DNA of 64,000 nucleotides from Hymenobacter edaphi (lineage in GTDB: Bacteria; Bacteroidota; Bacteroidia; Cytophagales; Hymenobacteraceae): NCBI RefSeq assembly GCF_003258365.1, contig NZ_QHKM01000003.1, positions 372,001 to 436,000 on the forward strand. The letters run 5' to 3'. The position numbers and the translations under genes are program-made. Every line of letters begins with the position of its first letter. Within the stretch, counting starts at the first letter, position 1. Of this stretch, positions 8,251 through 17,602 are shown piece after piece. The notes beneath the pieces were generated by a model, which did not search any database, had not been told where the DNA came from, and worked only from the letters and a program-made list of their open reading frames with translations.

Positions 8251-10542
8251 ATGCCCAAACCCCTACTCCTCCTCGCGCTACTGCTGGCCGCCCTCACGGC
8301 CCGCGCCCAATCCCTGCCCGAGCCCGTCGACCTGGTGAATCCGCTGATGGGCACCGACTCCAAGGTGGAGCTGTCGAACGGCAACACCTACCCGGCCATT
8401 GCGCTGCCCTGGGGCATGAACTGCTGGATGCCGCAGACCGGCAAGATGGGCAGCGGCTGGGCCTACCAGTACGCGGCCGACAAAATCCGGGGCTTCAAGC
8501 AGACGCACCAACCCTCGCCGTGGATGAACGACTACGGGCAGTTCGTGCTCATGCCCATCACCGGGCAGCGGCGCTTCGAGGAGGACGCCCGGGCCAGCTG
8601 GTTTTCGCACAAGTCCGAGGAAGCCCGCCCGTACTACTACCGCGTGTACCTGGCCGACCACGACGTGACCACCGAAATAGCCCCCACCGAGCGGGCGGCC
8701 CGCTTCCGCTTCACTTTCCCGCGCACCGACAGCGCCTACGTGGTGCTCGACGCCCTGGACCGCGGCTCCAGCGTGCAGCTGTTGCCCCGGCAGCGGCGCA
8801 TCACGGGGTACACGACGCGCAACAGCAAGGGCGTGCCGGCCAACTTCCGGAACTACTTCGTCATCGAGTTCGACCACGACTTCACCAGCACCGCCATCTT
8901 CCAGGACAAGGTGCTCGACGCCGCCCGGCTGGCCGCCGAAGCCAACCATACCGGCGCGGTGGTGGGCTTCAAAACCCGCAAGGGCGAGCAGGTGCAGGCG
9001 CGGGTGGCCTCGTCGTTTATCAGCCCCGAGCAGGCCCTGCGCAACCTGGAGGAGGTGGGGGCCGATGACTTCGAGACGGTGAAGCGCAAGGCGCGGGCGG
9101 CCTGGGCCGCGCAGCTGGGCAAGATTCAGATCGAGGGCGGCTCGGAGGCCCAACAGCGCACGTTTTACTCCTGCCTGTACCGCAGCCTGCTGTTTCCGCG
9201 CAAGTTTTACGAGCTGGATGCCGCCGGGCAGCCCGTGCACTACTCGCCCTACAACGGGCAGGTGCTGCCCGGCTACCTCTACACCGATACCGGCTTCTGG
9301 GACACGTTCCGCTGCCTGTTTCCCTTCCTGAACCTGCTGTACCCGGGCGTCAACGCGCAGATTCAGGCGGGCCTGGCCAACGCCTACAAAGAAGGTGGCT
9401 GGCTGCCGGAGTGGGGCAGCCCCGGCTACCGCAACGTGATGATTGGCAATAACTCGGCCTCCGTCGTGGCCGACGCCTACCTCAAGGGCGGGCGCGGCTA
9501 CGACATCAGCACGCTCTACGAGGCCCTGCTGCACGGAGCCAACAACGCCGGGCCGCTGCAGGCCGTGGGCCGCGCCGGCGTGGAGCACTACAACCGGCTC
9601 GGCTACGTGCCCTACGACGTCAAAATCAACGAAAGCGCGGCCCGCACCCTGGAATACGCCTACGACGACTTCGCCATCTACCAGCTCGGCAAGGCGCTGG
9701 GCCGGCCGAAAAAGGAACTCAACCTCTACGCCCGGCGCAGCCAGAACTACCGCCACCTGTTCGACAAGCAGACCGGGCTGATGCGGGGCAAAAACCAGAA
9801 CGGCACCTTCCAAACGCCCTTCAACCCCTTCAAGTGGGGCGACGCCTTCACCGAGGGCAACAGCTGGCACTACACCTGGTCGGTGTTTCACGACATCCAC
9901 GGGCTGATGACCTTGATGGGCGGGCCCCGGCCCTTCGTGGCCACGCTCGACACGGTGTTTACCCTCGCGCCGGTGTTCGATGCCTCGTACTACGGGGAGG
10001 TCATCCACGAAATCCGCGAGATGCAGATTGCCGGCATGGGCAACTACGCCCACGGCAACCAGCCCATTCAGCACATGACCTACCTCTACAACTACGCCGG
10101 CCAGCCCTGGAAGGCGCAGTACTGGGTGCGCGAGACGCTGAACCGCCTCTACCAGCCCACCCCCGATGGCTACTGCGGCGACGAGGACAACGGCCAGACC
10201 TCGGCCTGGTACGTCTTTTCCGCCCTGGGTTTCTATCCCGTTTGCCCCGCCACCGACGAGTACGTGCTCGGCGCCCCGCTCTTCCCCCGGGCCACCCTGC
10301 GCCTGGACAACGGCAAGACCATTGTGCTCAACGCCCCCGGCAACCAGGACGCCGCCAACCGCTACATCGGCGGCCTGCGCCTGAACGGCCAAGCGTACGG
10401 CCGCAACTTCCTGCGCCACGCCGAGCTGCTGCAGGGCGCCACCCTCGACTTCGACATGCAGGCCCGGCCTAACCCGCAGCGCGGCACCCGCGCCGAGGAC
10501 GCGCCGTATTCGTTCAGCAAGGACGAAAAAACGGGGCGCTAG
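8251..10542 (+). CDS. GH92 family alpha-mannosidase, secreted
   Basis: A 763-residue protein with signal peptide PLLLLALLLAALTARAQ. It matches glycoside hydrolase family 92, calcium-dependent exo-acting alpha-mannosidases that trim N-glycans or mannans. Hallmarks are VNPLMGTDS near the start, FKQTHQPSPWMNDYGQ, TGFWDTFRCLFPF, NGQVLPGY, and GYCGDEDNGQTSAWYVFSAL carrying the catalytic acidic residues. Length is typical. There is no SusCD pair or other glycanase nearby, so it is a stand-alone enzyme rather than part of a polysaccharide utilisation locus. Confidence 0.94.
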   Translation: MPKPLLLLALLLAALTARAQSLPEPVDLVNPLMGTDSKVELSNGNTYPAIALPWGMNCWMPQTGKMGSGWAYQYAADKIRGFKQTHQPSPWMNDYGQFVLMPITGQRRFEEDARASWFSHKSEEARPYYYRVYLADHDVTTEIAPTERAARFRFTFPRTDSAYVVLDALDRGSSVQLLPRQRRITGYTTRNSKGVPANFRNYFVIEFDHDFTSTAIFQDKVLDAARLAAEANHTGAVVGFKTRKGEQVQARVASSFISPEQALRNLEEVGADDFETVKRKARAAWAAQLGKIQIEGGSEAQQRTFYSCLYRSLLFPRKFYELDAAGQPVHYSPYNGQVLPGYLYTDTGFWDTFRCLFPFLNLLYPGVNAQIQAGLANAYKEGGWLPEWGSPGYRNVMIGNNSASVVADAYLKGGRGYDISTLYEALLHGANNAGPLQAVGRAGVEHYNRLGYVPYDVKINESAARTLEYAYDDFAIYQLGKALGRPKKELNLYARRSQNYRHLFDKQTGLMRGKNQNGTFQTPFNPFKWGDAFTEGNSWHYTWSVFHDIHGLMTLMGGPRPFVATLDTVFTLAPVFDASYYGEVIHEIREMQIAGMGNYAHGNQPIQHMTYLYNYAGQPWKAQYWVRETLNRLYQPTPDGYCGDEDNGQTSAWYVFSALGFYPVCPATDEYVLGAPLFPRATLRLDNGKTIVLNAPGNQDAANRYIGGLRLNGQAYGRNFLRHAELLQGATLDFDMQARPNPQRGTRAEDAPYSFSKDEKTGR

Positions 10543-10573
10543 CCATTGATTGTGTATTAATAGTCAGTAGTTT

Positions 10574-11014
10574 ATGTCCCAAGGAATCCGAATTCGCTGC
10601 ATATCCGAATCAGCGGGACCAATAGTCCGCTATGCGTATCACCTGTACAACGATTCGGTTTCGGTGCAGTTCGAGGTAGGCGGCAGCTACGACGAGTTAA
10701 TCGATTTTGGGCGGCAGCTACAGCAATACCCGCTGGTGTATTTTAATGATGAGCAGGAATACCAGGCGGTGTTTCAGAAAGGGAAAAACCGGCCCCGATT
10801 CCTTTGGTACTTCCGCATAGAGGTTTTTGCCTACAAAACCAATGGCGCGGCGGCCGTGAAGATGGTCTATGACAACAACGCCGCCGCTGAGTACCGAAAC
10901 CGGGCAGCGTTTTCGATAAGGACCAGTCCGGCTTCCATCGTTGAGCTGGGCCACCTGCTGGCCACCTGGAAGCCGACGGAACAGGCAGAAGTGGTGTGGG
11001 TTGCGGATGAGTAG
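10574..11014 (+). CDS. Hypothetical protein
   Basis: A 146-residue soluble protein with no signal peptide, membrane segment or motif I recognise. The sequence looks globular with alternating strands and helices (VSVQFEVGGSYDELIDFGRQL, FLWYFRIEVFAYKT). Base composition is lower in GC than the flanking genes, suggesting later acquisition. It follows the GH92 gene by about 30 bases on the same strand. Confidence 0.65.
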   Translation: MSQGIRIRCISESAGPIVRYAYHLYNDSVSVQFEVGGSYDELIDFGRQLQQYPLVYFNDEQEYQAVFQKGKNRPRFLWYFRIEVFAYKTNGAAAVKMVYDNNAAAEYRNRAAFSIRTSPASIVELGHLLATWKPTEQAEVVWVADE

Positions 11015-11186
11015 CTTCCGGAGCACCTGAACGCCATTGGGGCGGGTGAAGGGGGCGGTGTAACTGGCTGACGGATAGCGCTGAGTGGAACGATTGATTG
11101 CCGCCGACTCCGCCCGCCAGACAACCTACGGCAGAAATGGGTCGTTATTCCTGGCTACCTATCTACCACAACCAAACCCCGCTTAC

Positions 11187-12350
11187 ATGAAAGCTCTCGT
11201 CTTCCACGGCATCAAGGATGTGCGCGTCGACACCGTCGACGACCCCGAAATCGTCGACTCCCGCGACGCTATTATCCGCGTGACGAGCACCGCCATCTGC
11301 GGCTCCGATTTGCACATCTACAACGGCGGCATTCCCCAGCCCCGGCCCATGGTGCTCGGCCACGAGTTCATGGGCATCGTGGAAGAAGTGGGCAAGGGCG
11401 TGGGCGGCAAGCTCAAGGTGGGCGACCGGGTGGTGGTGCCCTTCCCGGTGGCCTGCGGCTGCTGCTTTTTCTGCAACCACGACCTGCCCGGCCACTGCGA
11501 GCATTCCAACCCCGACCACTACGGCCCCGAGGGCGGCGTGCTCACCGAAAAAGGCGGCGCCCTCTTCGGCTACACCGACCTCTACGGCGGCTACAACGGC
11601 GGCCAGGCCGAGTACGTGCGCGTGCCCTACGCCGACTACGGCCCCCGCGTCATTCCCGACTCGCTCACCGACGAGCAGGCCCTGTTCCTGACCGACATCT
11701 TCCCCACCGGCTACTCCGGCATTGATTGGGGCGAGGTGAAGGGCGGCGAGTTCGTGGCCATTTTCGGGGCCGGCCCGGTGGGCATCATGGCCGCCAAATC
11801 GGCCTGGCTGCGCGGCGCTGCCCGCGTGGTCATCGTCGACGTGCTCCCGTACCGCCTCGACAAAGCCAAGGCCGCGGCCAACTGCGAAGTCATTCTGTGG
11901 GAGGACCGCAAGCAGGTTATCGAAGCCATCCGCGGCATGAGTCAGGGGCGCGGCGCCGACGTGTGCGTGGAGGCCGTGGGCTTCGAGCCGGAGCGCGACC
12001 TGCTGGACCGCGCCAAGGCCGTCGTCAACTTCGAGAAAGGCTCGCCCAAGGTCATCGAGGCCTGCATGAGCGCGGTGCGCCGCGGCGGCATCGTGTCGGT
12101 GCTGGGCGTGTACGGGGCTTACTTCGACAACTTCCCGCTGGGCCAGTTCTTCGACAAGGGCATCACCCTGCGCGGTGGCCAGGCCCCCGCCCACAAGCAC
12201 ATCGACCAGCTGCTGCAGTACGTGGTGGAGGGCAAGGTCAAGCTCGACGACGTGATTTCGCACCGCCTGCCCCTGAGCGAAGCAGCCCTCGGCTACGACA
12301 TCTTCCGCAACAAAAAGGACAACTGCACCAAAGTCGTGCTCAAGCCCTAG
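11187..12350 (+). CDS. Zinc-dependent alcohol dehydrogenase
   Basis: A 387-residue medium-chain dehydrogenase. Catalytic zinc ligands are seen in the motif STAICGSDLH (Cys) and GHEFMGIVEEVG (His-Glu). A structural zinc region contains the clustered cysteines ACGCCFFCNHDLPGHC. The NAD-binding motif is FGAGPVGIMAAKSA. Overall it resembles glutathione-independent formaldehyde dehydrogenase and threonine-dehydrogenase-like enzymes; the substrate cannot be read. The ATG at 11187 starts the usual KALVFHG N-terminus; the longer frame upstream has no family similarity. Confidence 0.92.
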   Translation: MKALVFHGIKDVRVDTVDDPEIVDSRDAIIRVTSTAICGSDLHIYNGGIPQPRPMVLGHEFMGIVEEVGKGVGGKLKVGDRVVVPFPVACGCCFFCNHDLPGHCEHSNPDHYGPEGGVLTEKGGALFGYTDLYGGYNGGQAEYVRVPYADYGPRVIPDSLTDEQALFLTDIFPTGYSGIDWGEVKGGEFVAIFGAGPVGIMAAKSAWLRGAARVVIVDVLPYRLDKAKAAANCEVILWEDRKQVIEAIRGMSQGRGADVCVEAVGFEPERDLLDRAKAVVNFEKGSPKVIEACMSAVRRGGIVSVLGVYGAYFDNFPLGQFFDKGITLRGGQAPAHKHIDQLLQYVVEGKVKLDDVISHRLPLSEAALGYDIFRNKKDNCTKVVLKP

Positions 12351-12378
12351 ACGCCCCGGCACCCGCCGCCAGCTTCAG

Positions 12379-12409
12379 ATACCCCGGCCGGGCTGGCCGG
12401 GGTATTTTT
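12379..12409 (+). terminator. Rho-independent terminator after the alcohol dehydrogenase
   Basis: Stem ATACCCCGGCC pairs with GGCCGGGGTAT around a 5-base loop and is followed by TTTTT. Confidence 0.85.
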
Positions 12410-12474
12410 GTTGCCCGGGCTGTACCTTCTCCGGCCCTTCCCCGTCGACTTATCCCCTTTGCTGTCTGTTACTG

Positions 12475-12843
12475 GTGCGGCCCGGGTGCGCGCTGCTGCG
12501 CCCGCCGGCCGGTGCGCCGCCCGGCGGGTTCGCCACGGTGGCAACGCTGGCCGGCCCGCCAGCAAGGGCCGCACCGACGGCTCCGGCCCGGCCGCCCGCT
12601 TCAGCCACCCAATGGGCGTGGTTGTCGACCCTGTACGTGGCCGAGGCCGCCGGCGCGCTGGTGCGCCGCATCAGCGCCGCCGGGCGGGTAAGCCCGCTGG
12701 CCGGCGCCGCCAATGCGCCCGGCAGCGCCGACGGTCCGGTGGCCGCCGCCCGCTTTAAAAGTCCGCTGGGCCTGGCGGGAGGACCCGCCGGCACGGTGTA
12801 CGTGGCCGGTGGGCGGAACCACACCGAGCGGGCAATTCGGTAA
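12475..12843 (+). pseudogene. Decayed NHL-repeat protein gene
   Basis: Pieces of NHL beta-propeller repeats appear in two reading frames. One frame gives GFATVATLAG, then the other gives GRTDGSGPAARFSHPMGVVV, then the first again gives TLYVAEAAGALVRRISAAG, GSADGPVAAARFKSPLGLA and GTVYVAGGRNH. At least two frameshifts are needed to join them, and there is no plausible start or signal peptide, so this is a broken remnant of what is usually a secreted protein of several hundred residues. It lies directly upstream of the S8 protease gene. Confidence 0.7.
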
Positions 12844-12961
12844 GCCAAGGAACGGGAAAAAGCCGGAGCGGGCGCGCGTGCATCCGTCGACGGGCTTTCG
12901 TATCTTGAAAGCCTTTCTGCTGCTCCGGCAATCAGCCCGCGCCGCGTACGCGCCGGTCCGA

Positions 12962-15649
12962 TTGCGCGCCTTACCCAACCAAGCCACCACTCTGAAAACC
13001 GCCCTTTTTCGTTCCGCTTTGGCGGTGCTGCTGCCCGCGGCGCTGCTTTCCTCGGTCCACGCCCAAACGCCCGGCGGCCGTGCCGCGCCGGCTACCAAGC
13101 TGGCTCCGCCGCTGCAGCTGGCTCCGCTGGCCGCCGCCTACCGCGTGCAGGTGCCGGATGCCGCCGCCTTCCGCCGCTGGGCCCGGCAGCACCTGCCGGC
13201 GGCCCGCCTGACGGCCGCGCCGGGCCCGGCCGGCCTCTTCACCGTGCACGGGGCGTCCTCCGCCGCCGCCCTGGCCGCCTGCCCGCTGGTTGAGTTCGTC
13301 GACGTGGCCGACCGCCGCGCCCAGCCCGAAAAGGAAATTGACGGGGTGGACCTCGGCGCCAACCGCGTGTGGCCCGTGCACGCCCTCTTCCCCCAGCTCG
13401 ACGGCCGCGGCCTCACCGCCTCGGTGAAGGAAGAGCCCTTCGACTCGGCCGACATCGACTTTCACGGGCGCGTGCTGCCCAGCGCCCTGCTGGGCGGCCA
13501 GCCCTCCGACCACGCCACCATCATGGCCACGCTTATCGGCGGGGCCGGCAACTCGGCGCCCACCGGGCGCGGGGCGGCCGGGCAGGTGCGCCTGGCCTCG
13601 TCGAGCTACGCCAACCTGCTGCCCGACGACGGGGCGCAGCTCAGCGCCGCGGGCGTGTCGGTGCAAAACCACTCGTACGGAGTGGCCGCCGTCGAAAGCT
13701 ACTACGGCCTCGAAGCCCGTGCCTACGACCAGCAGACGCGGCAGTACCCGGCGCTGCTGCACGTGTTTTCCTCGGGCAACCGCGGCACGCAAACCAGCCC
13801 CGCCGGCAGCCGCTACGCCGCCGTGGCGGGCGTGGCCAACCTGACGGGCCAGTTCAAGCAGTCGAAAAACACCCTGAGCGTGGGCGCCACCGACGTGCTG
13901 GGCCAGGTGGCCCCGCTTAGCTCGCGCGGCCCCGCCCACGACGGCCGCCTCAAGCCCGAGCTGGTGGCCCTGGGCGAAGCCGGCACCTCCGACGCGGCCG
14001 CGCTGGTATCGGGCGCGGCCCTGCTGGCGCAGCACGCCTACCGCGACCAGCACGCGGGCGTGCTGCCCCCGGCGGCCCTCACCAAGGCCGTGCTCCTGAA
14101 CAGCGCCGACGACGTGGGCCGTCCCGGCCCCGACTTCGAGGCGGGCTTCGGCCAGACCGACGCCCTGGGCGCCGTGCAAACCATGCTCGCCGGCCGCGTG
14201 CTGCTCGATGCCGTGGGGGCAGGGGCCACGAGCAGCTTCCCGCTGGCGGTGCCCGCGGGTGTGCGGCAGCTCAAGCTCACCCTGGTGTGGGCCGATGCCG
14301 AAGCCGCTGCCAATGCCGCCCAGGCCCTGGTCAACGACCTCGACGTGGAGCTGGTGGGGCCCGGCGGGCAGCGCTGGCGCCCCTGGGTGCTCAGCGCCTA
14401 CGCGCACCCGGATTCGCTGCGCCTGCCCGCCCGCCGCGGCGCCGACCACCTCAACAACGTCGAGCAAATCACGCTGGCCGTTCCCGCCGCCGGTACCTAC
14501 CAGGTGCAGGTGCGCGGCTACCGCCTGGCCGTGGGCAGCAGCCAGGACTTCGCCGTGGCCTACGAACTGGAAACGGCCGGCCTCGACTGGACCAACCCCG
14601 CCAGCACCGGCACCGCCCTGCGCGCCGACCAGCCCCAGCGCCTGCGCTGGCAGTGGCGCGGCCCCGCCGCCACGGGCCGCCTGGAGTACCGCCTCGGCAG
14701 CACCGGCAGCTGGCAGCTCATCGGCGCCGCCGTCGACGTGGCCGCGGGCCTCTACCTCTGGACGCCGCCCGACGTGGCCGGCGCGGCGCAGGTACGGCTG
14801 GTAGTGGGCAGCACGGAGTACCCCAGCGGTGCGTTTGCCCTAAGCCGCCGCCCCCAGCCCGAAGTGGGCTACTACTGCCCGTCCGAGGGCTCCGTCGCCG
14901 CCGAAGCGCTGCTGACGTGGCCGCCCGTGCCCGGCGTGTCGGAGTACCAGATTCTTCGCCTCGGCGCCACCCGTCTGGAGCCCTTTCGCGTGGTGGCCGA
15001 TACGGCGCTGTTGCTCAGCGGCGCGGCTCTTGGCAGCCGCTACTACGGCGTGGTGCCCCTGCTGCCCGATGGCACCCCGGCCGCTCGCGCCCGTACCCTC
15101 GACTATACCCGCAGCGGCACCGGCTGCTACGTGCGCTCCTTTCTGCCGCGGCAGCTGGTGAGCAGCGAAGTGCAGTTCGAGCTGGTGCTCGGTACCACCT
15201 ACCGCCTGCGGCGCATCTACCTGGAACGCCAGACCGCCGCCGGCTTCGAAACGGTGCAGACCCTCACGCCGGGCCCGCAGCCGCGGTTTTGGCTCACCGA
15301 TGTGCCGCCCGGCCCCGGCCGCTACGCCTACCGCGCCCACCTCGAAACCCAGGCTGGCCGTAGTATTTACACCGGCATCGAGGAGGCTTATTTCGCCGCC
15401 GTTGGGGACGTGGCCGTGTTCCCCAACCCCGTGGCGGCCGGCCAGCCCATCACCGTGCTCGACGCCGAGCAGCGCCTCCTGCACTGGCAGCTATTCGACC
15501 ACCTCGGCCGCCTGCTGCGCGAAGCCTCCACCGACGAAGGCACGCTCGGCCAGGTCCCGACCGACGGGCTGCACCCCGGTACCTACGTGCTGCGCCTGCG
15601 GCCGGCTGGCGGCGGAGCCAGCTTTACGCGCCGCGTGCTGGTGCGCTGA
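12962..15649 (+). CDS. S8 family serine protease with T9SS sorting domain
   Basis: About 895 residues. A signal peptide (KTALFRSALAVLLPAALLSSVHAQ) is followed by a subtilisin-like domain: Asp region VKEEPFDSADIDFHGR, His region DHATIMATLIGG, oxyanion Asn in FSSGNRG, and Ser in GTSDAAALVSGAALL. Beta-sandwich regions follow, and the last 80 residues are a type A sorting domain (VAVFPNPVAAGQ to TRRVLVR), so it is exported by T9SS. The start is uncertain: no ATG precedes the signal peptide. TTG at 12962 or CTG at 12992 fit; the frame also runs on upstream through the NHL pseudogene, which is not believed to be part of it. Confidence 0.88.
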   Translation: MRALPNQATTLKTALFRSALAVLLPAALLSSVHAQTPGGRAAPATKLAPPLQLAPLAAAYRVQVPDAAAFRRWARQHLPAARLTAAPGPAGLFTVHGASSAAALAACPLVEFVDVADRRAQPEKEIDGVDLGANRVWPVHALFPQLDGRGLTASVKEEPFDSADIDFHGRVLPSALLGGQPSDHATIMATLIGGAGNSAPTGRGAAGQVRLASSSYANLLPDDGAQLSAAGVSVQNHSYGVAAVESYYGLEARAYDQQTRQYPALLHVFSSGNRGTQTSPAGSRYAAVAGVANLTGQFKQSKNTLSVGATDVLGQVAPLSSRGPAHDGRLKPELVALGEAGTSDAAALVSGAALLAQHAYRDQHAGVLPPAALTKAVLLNSADDVGRPGPDFEAGFGQTDALGAVQTMLAGRVLLDAVGAGATSSFPLAVPAGVRQLKLTLVWADAEAAANAAQALVNDLDVELVGPGGQRWRPWVLSAYAHPDSLRLPARRGADHLNNVEQITLAVPAAGTYQVQVRGYRLAVGSSQDFAVAYELETAGLDWTNPASTGTALRADQPQRLRWQWRGPAATGRLEYRLGSTGSWQLIGAAVDVAAGLYLWTPPDVAGAAQVRLVVGSTEYPSGAFALSRRPQPEVGYYCPSEGSVAAEALLTWPPVPGVSEYQILRLGATRLEPFRVVADTALLLSGAALGSRYYGVVPLLPDGTPAARARTLDYTRSGTGCYVRSFLPRQLVSSEVQFELVLGTTYRLRRIYLERQTAAGFETVQTLTPGPQPRFWLTDVPPGPGRYAYRAHLETQAGRSIYTGIEEAYFAAVGDVAVFPNPVAAGQPITVLDAEQRLLHWQLFDHLGRLLREASTDEGTLGQVPTDGLHPGTYVLRLRPAGGGASFTRRVLVR

Positions 15650-15705
15650 GCCTCTCTGAGCCGATGCGGCTGGCCCTGCCCCCGGCCCGTAGCCCCGCCT
15701 TCGCC

Positions 15706-15777
15706 GCCTGGCCTCCCCAACGGGACAACGCCCGACTCCGCAGGGAGCCGGGCGTTGTCGCGTTGGGGAGGCCAGGC
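15706..15777. terminator. Bidirectional terminator between convergent genes
   Basis: Two 29-bp arms (15706-15734 and 15749-15777) are complementary with one mismatch. It separates the S8 protease gene from the convergent metalloprotease gene and could end transcripts from both sides, although T-runs are short. Confidence 0.65.
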
Positions 15778-15787
15778 GCGGGGGAGC

Positions 15788-16582
15788 TTAGTAGAGGTAG
15801 TTGAGGGCCGTTTTGTCGTGCGAGTCGAATGGGCGGCTCTGGCCTGCGCCGATGCAGGCGAGCATCCACGAATTGGGCTCGGCCGTGGTGGGCGTGCCGG
15901 GAATGTGGATGGCGCCCACTGTGCTGGCGCCTTCGTTGGCCGTAGCCCCGCCGCAGCTGTAGGAGCGGTCCATGAAGTCGGTGTGGCGGAAGCCGATGCA
16001 GTGGCCGATTTCGTGGGCCAGAATGGTGCCCAGGTAGTTGGCCGATGGGCTGGCGCCAATGGCCTGCGAATTCACCTTCACCTGGCCGTACGGAGCGCCG
16101 GCGGAAGTGGGGAAACCGGCCGAAGCCAGGAAGCTGCCGTTGCCCTTCACGATATCGATATCAGCCCCCGACGACACGCGCTGGAAGGTGATGAGCAGGT
16201 TTTCGGCATTGTAACGGCGAATGGCTTCGTCCAGCCCCGCCACGTAGGCGGTGGGCAGCCGGCTGGAAATGCTCACCCTGATAACGCGGCCCGGGCCGGC
16301 GCTGACCAGGTTGTTGGTGCGGTACTGCTCGGCGTTGCCCACGCGCAGCAGCTGGTGCAGGGGCGTGCTGCCCAGGTCAGCTTCCGTCAGCACAATGTCG
16401 CCTTCGACCAAGTATCCGTCCTCGGTTTTCTGCGCGTTGTGGGTGCTGAAGCCCAGGGCCCGGATCTGCGTCAGGGCTTGCTCGCTGGGCTGGTCGGCGG
16501 CGCGCACGTCGTCCTTCTTCCCGCAGGAATTCAGGCCGAGCACGGCGAGGGCAAGAGCGGCGGTAAACAGCGGTTTCTTCAT
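15788..16582 (-). CDS. M57-like zinc metalloprotease lipoprotein, copy 1
   Basis: A 264-residue protein with lipoprotein signal (lipobox LNSC, Cys 20), so it is anchored in the envelope. The zinc site is HEIGHCIGFRH with His 190, Glu 191, His 194 and His 200, the extended HExxHxxGxxH motif of metzincin-like peptidases; the HEIGH form is that of the M57 family. A Cys-containing tail (SYSCGGA, MLACIGAG) may form a disulfide. It is a tandem paralogue of the next gene at 16750, with the same architecture. The start is the ATG that opens the lipoprotein signal. Confidence 0.88.
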   Translation of the reverse strand: MKKPLFTAALALAVLGLNSCGKKDDVRAADQPSEQALTQIRALGFSTHNAQKTEDGYLVEGDIVLTEADLGSTPLHQLLRVGNAEQYRTNNLVSAGPGRVIRVSISSRLPTAYVAGLDEAIRRYNAENLLITFQRVSSGADIDIVKGNGSFLASAGFPTSAGAPYGQVKVNSQAIGASPSANYLGTILAHEIGHCIGFRHTDFMDRSYSCGGATANEGASTVGAIHIPGTPTTAEPNSWMLACIGAGQSRPFDSHDKTALNYLY

Positions 16583-16685
16583 GGGTGTTGGGGTTGCGGA
16601 ACAGAGGGCAAGCGCAAGGGGCAAACGGTGACCGGAGAAGCGGAGCGCCGAAATGGCTTGAATCTCCGCGCCTGCGGCCCTAAAC

Positions 16686-16718
16686 ACAAGACCCGCCTGG
16701 GGAGCAGGCGGGTCTTGT
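16686..16718 (-). terminator. Terminator after metalloprotease copy 2
   Basis: A 14-bp perfect stem (ACAAGACCCGCCTG and its complement) lies just downstream of the copy 2 stop codon on the minus strand. Confidence 0.65.
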
Positions 16719-16749
16719 CGTCGGAAAATCAGGCTAAGCGCGGGGGAGC

Positions 16750-17568
16750 TTAGTAGAGGTAGTTGAGGGCCGTTTTGTCGTTCGTGTTGAACGGACGGTT
16801 GGCCCCGGTGCCGATGCAAGCCAGCATCCAGGAGGTGCCGTCGCCATTGTAGGCCGTGGGCGTGCCCGGGATGTGAACGGCACCCACCGTGCTGGCACCT
16901 TCGTTGGTGTAAGCCCCGCCGCAGCTAAACGCGCGGTTGGCGTAGTCGGTGTGGCGGAAGCCGATGCAGTGACCAACTTCGTGGGCCAGGATGGTGGCCA
17001 GGTAGTTGGTGCCGGGGCTCGTGCCCAGGTAGGTGGAGTTAACCAGTACTTGGTTGTGGGGATTACCGCCGGAGGTGGGGAAGCCAGCCGAAGCCAGGTA
17101 GCCAGCACCGCTCGGGGCTTTGGTCAGGGTGATGTTGGCGCCCGAGCTAACGCGGCTGAAGCGCAGACGCAGGTTTTCGGCGTTGTAGCGGCGGATGAGC
17201 TCATCGGTGGCCGTCACGTAGGCTGCGGGCAGCGTGCTCGATACGGCAATGGTAATGGTACGGGTCGTCGAGCCTACGCTCACCAGGTTGTTGGTGCGGT
17301 ACTGCTCGTTGTCGCCTACGCGCAGGAACTGCCGGTCCGGTACGCTCTGCAGGTCGGCCTCCGACAGGAAGATGTCACCTTCTACCAGGTAGCCATTGTC
17401 CACTTTTACAGCGCCGGTCGATGTGAAGCCCATTGCGTGGATTTTCGCCAGAGCTTCTTCCGATACGGCGTCTTTAGCTTGGACATTTTCCTTCTTGCTG
17501 CAGCTGGTCATCGAGAGAGCAGCGAAGGCGCATACGGCCAGGGTCGAAAGTACGGGGGTAAACTTCAT
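16750..17568 (-). CDS. M57-like zinc metalloprotease lipoprotein, copy 2
   Basis: A 272-residue lipoprotein (lipobox MTSC, Cys 23) with HEVGHCIGFRH at residues 196-206. It is highly similar to copy 1 over the whole mature part, for example EQYRTNNLVS, RRYNAENL, VSSGA, LASAGFPTS, EGASTVGA and the identical end DKTALNYLY. The duplicated DNA even continues about 10 bases past the stop codon, so the pair arose by tandem duplication. A promoter of Bacteroidota type lies upstream. Confidence 0.88.
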   Translation of the reverse strand: MKFTPVLSTLAVCAFAALSMTSCSKKENVQAKDAVSEEALAKIHAMGFTSTGAVKVDNGYLVEGDIFLSEADLQSVPDRQFLRVGDNEQYRTNNLVSVGSTTRTITIAVSSTLPAAYVTATDELIRRYNAENLRLRFSRVSSGANITLTKAPSGAGYLASAGFPTSGGNPHNQVLVNSTYLGTSPGTNYLATILAHEVGHCIGFRHTDYANRAFSCGGAYTNEGASTVGAVHIPGTPTAYNGDGTSWMLACIGTGANRPFNTNDKTALNYLY

Positions 17569-17602
17569 TGGTGGTTTGGTTGGGGTTTGGTTGAACAATG
17601 CG

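Noticed and set aside
8278-10419. Long open frame antisense to the GH92 gene
   Set aside because: GC-rich third positions leave few stops on the other strand; the translation is Val/Gly/His-rich with no domain. Same explanation for the long antisense frames opposite recQ (34249-36291), ftsH (46993-48678) and ricT (18062-19735).
12713-12961. N-terminal extension of the S8 protease frame
   Set aside because: It overlaps the decayed NHL gene in a shifted frame and places a normal signal peptide at residue 90 or later.
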